Part shown: positions 5,409 to 5,846 of the stretch, in pieces
Numbering within the stretch: position 1 is the first letter of the stretch
How the letters are laid out: each line of letters begins with the position of its first letter
Assembly (NCBI GenBank): GCA_902792495.1
Contig: CADBAC010000159.1
Coordinates: 1 to 5,846 of the forward strand
Reading direction: 5' to 3'
Length of the DNA: 5,846 bases
Source of the DNA: Ruminococcus flavefaciens
Lineage (GTDB): Bacteria; Bacillota; Clostridia; Oscillospirales; Ruminococcaceae
Notes under the pieces: generated by a model
Told to the model about the DNA's origin: nothing
The model's database searches: none
Seen by the model: the letters and a program-made list of their open reading frames with translations, nothing else
Translations under genes and position numbers: made by a program

Positions 5409-5732
5409 ATGAAAAGCAAAGTCAATAAAATTCTCGGCTGGATAAGTTTTGCAGCCGCAGCAGGAATGATCGGTGATATACTTTATTGCTACCTGAAATA
5501 TCACAGCATCACCTCTATGCAGAATATCAAAGCCTGTGCCATAATGCTTCTCATAGGCGCAGCTCTCATGGCTATCCATGGCATAAGTCTTATGAAGACA
5601 AAATCAAACAACCCATACGCACGTATCGCATTCATGATAATTATTCTTCTCGGTGCGGTTTACGGTACTGCCTGCGTGAACAGTATGCTTGATTATGTTG
5701 CGAATCCACCATCGTATGAGTCAATTAAATAA
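5409..5732 (+). CDS. Small three-helix membrane protein, function unknown
   Basis: I do not recognise a family for this 107-residue protein. Three hydrophobic segments are visible: about 8-28 (ILGWISFAAAAGMIGDILY), 43-62 (AIMLLIGAALMAIHGISLM) and 72-92 (RIAFMIIILLGAVYGTACV). Short basic loops (KSK at the N terminus, KTKSNN between helices two and three) separate them, and a short polar tail follows. The start has GAGG (5398-5401) 7 bases upstream. It begins 21 bases after the DUF4173 stop codon with no promoter between them, so it is the fourth gene of that operon. It may be an accessory subunit to the DUF2975 or DUF4173 proteins. Coding is supported by spacing, ribosome binding site and helix pattern. 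Confidence 0.8.
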   Translation: MKSKVNKILGWISFAAAAGMIGDILYCYLKYHSITSMQNIKACAIMLLIGAALMAIHGISLMKTKSNNPYARIAFMIIILLGAVYGTACVNSMLDYVANPPSYESIK

Positions 5733-5740
5733 TGAGTTAC

Positions 5741-5759
5741 GGCGGACTTTATGTCCGCC
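5741..5759 (+). terminator. Hairpin after the four-gene operon
   Basis: GGCGGAC (5741-5747) and GTCCGCC (5753-5759) form a perfect GC-rich 7-bp stem with a 5-base loop, 8 bases after the last stop codon. No T-run follows (TCAGCTTGTC), so it is an incomplete intrinsic terminator or a 3'-end protecting hairpin. Confidence 0.5.
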
Positions 5760-5811
5760 TCAGCTTGTCAAAAAAGTCATATATTATCGAAAAAAATGGG
5801 CTGTCGGGTGA

Positions 5812-5846
5812 TTCCCCACAGTGTGGGGAAATGTCACGCAGTGACA
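5812..5846. repeat. Tandem palindromes at the right edge, probable intergenic repeat
   Basis: TTCCCCACAGTGTGGGGAA (5812-5830) is palindromic around a single central base, with 9-bp arms. One base later TGTCAC-GCA-GTGACA (5832-5846) gives a 6-bp stem with a 3-base loop, ending exactly at the window edge. I recall similar paired palindromes between genes in many Clostridia, so this is probably one copy of a dispersed repeat that continues beyond the window. The structure is seen directly; the repeat status is recollection. Confidence 0.6.

Noticed and set aside
5797..5846. Partial open frame beginning ATGGGCTGTCGG and open to the window end
   Set aside because: It runs through the two tandem palindromes and has no ribosome binding site. 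Spurious proteins of this kind are expected from dispersed repeats.

Overview
The window looks like a chromosomal segment from a moderately low-GC Gram-positive of the Clostridia, most likely a Ruminococcus-like Oscillospiraceae. The basis is strong AGGAG-type ribosome binding sites, sigma-A type promoters, a DUF2975 / YozG-like regulator / DUF4173 cluster, and a sigma/anti-sigma pair whose N-terminal motif (LSDEEKERMFAMSERK) I associate with that group. The organism assignment is inference; there is no rRNA or marker gene here.

Left half (minus strand). A CorA-type divalent cation channel (54-971) follows an ECF-type sigma factor (2395-2970) and a single-pass membrane protein (1201-2394) that is probably its anti-sigma factor. 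The sigma stop codon directly abuts the next ATG, so these two genes form a tight operon. The 229-base gap between that operon and corA is dense with structure. It holds a 23-bp hairpin that pairs fully only in minus-strand RNA and probably ends the sigma operon (1124-1178). A good corA promoter directly abuts it (-35 at 1117-1122, -10 at 1094-1099). Next comes a composite palindromic element with three copies of a 10-bp arm (1000-1095), much of which would lie in the corA leader.

Right half (plus strand). A consensus sigma-A promoter (3126-3154) drives four closely spaced genes: a DUF2975 membrane protein (3186-3647), a 68-residue Xre/YozG-like regulator (3663-3869), a DUF4173 multipass membrane protein (3892-5387), and a 107-residue three-helix membrane protein (5409-5732). 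The DUF4173 gene is broken by a frameshift at about 4504-4509. The lesion looks like a deletion between short TTTTCG repeats that removed a conserved segment.

The divergent intergenic region (2971-3185) carries promoters for both directions and a perfect 12-bp palindrome over the sigma operon start site, a candidate operator. The last 114 bases hold three palindromes, two of them in tandem at the right edge, resembling a dispersed intergenic repeat cut by the window boundary.

No tRNA, rRNA, CRISPR array, insertion sequence or transposase was seen.
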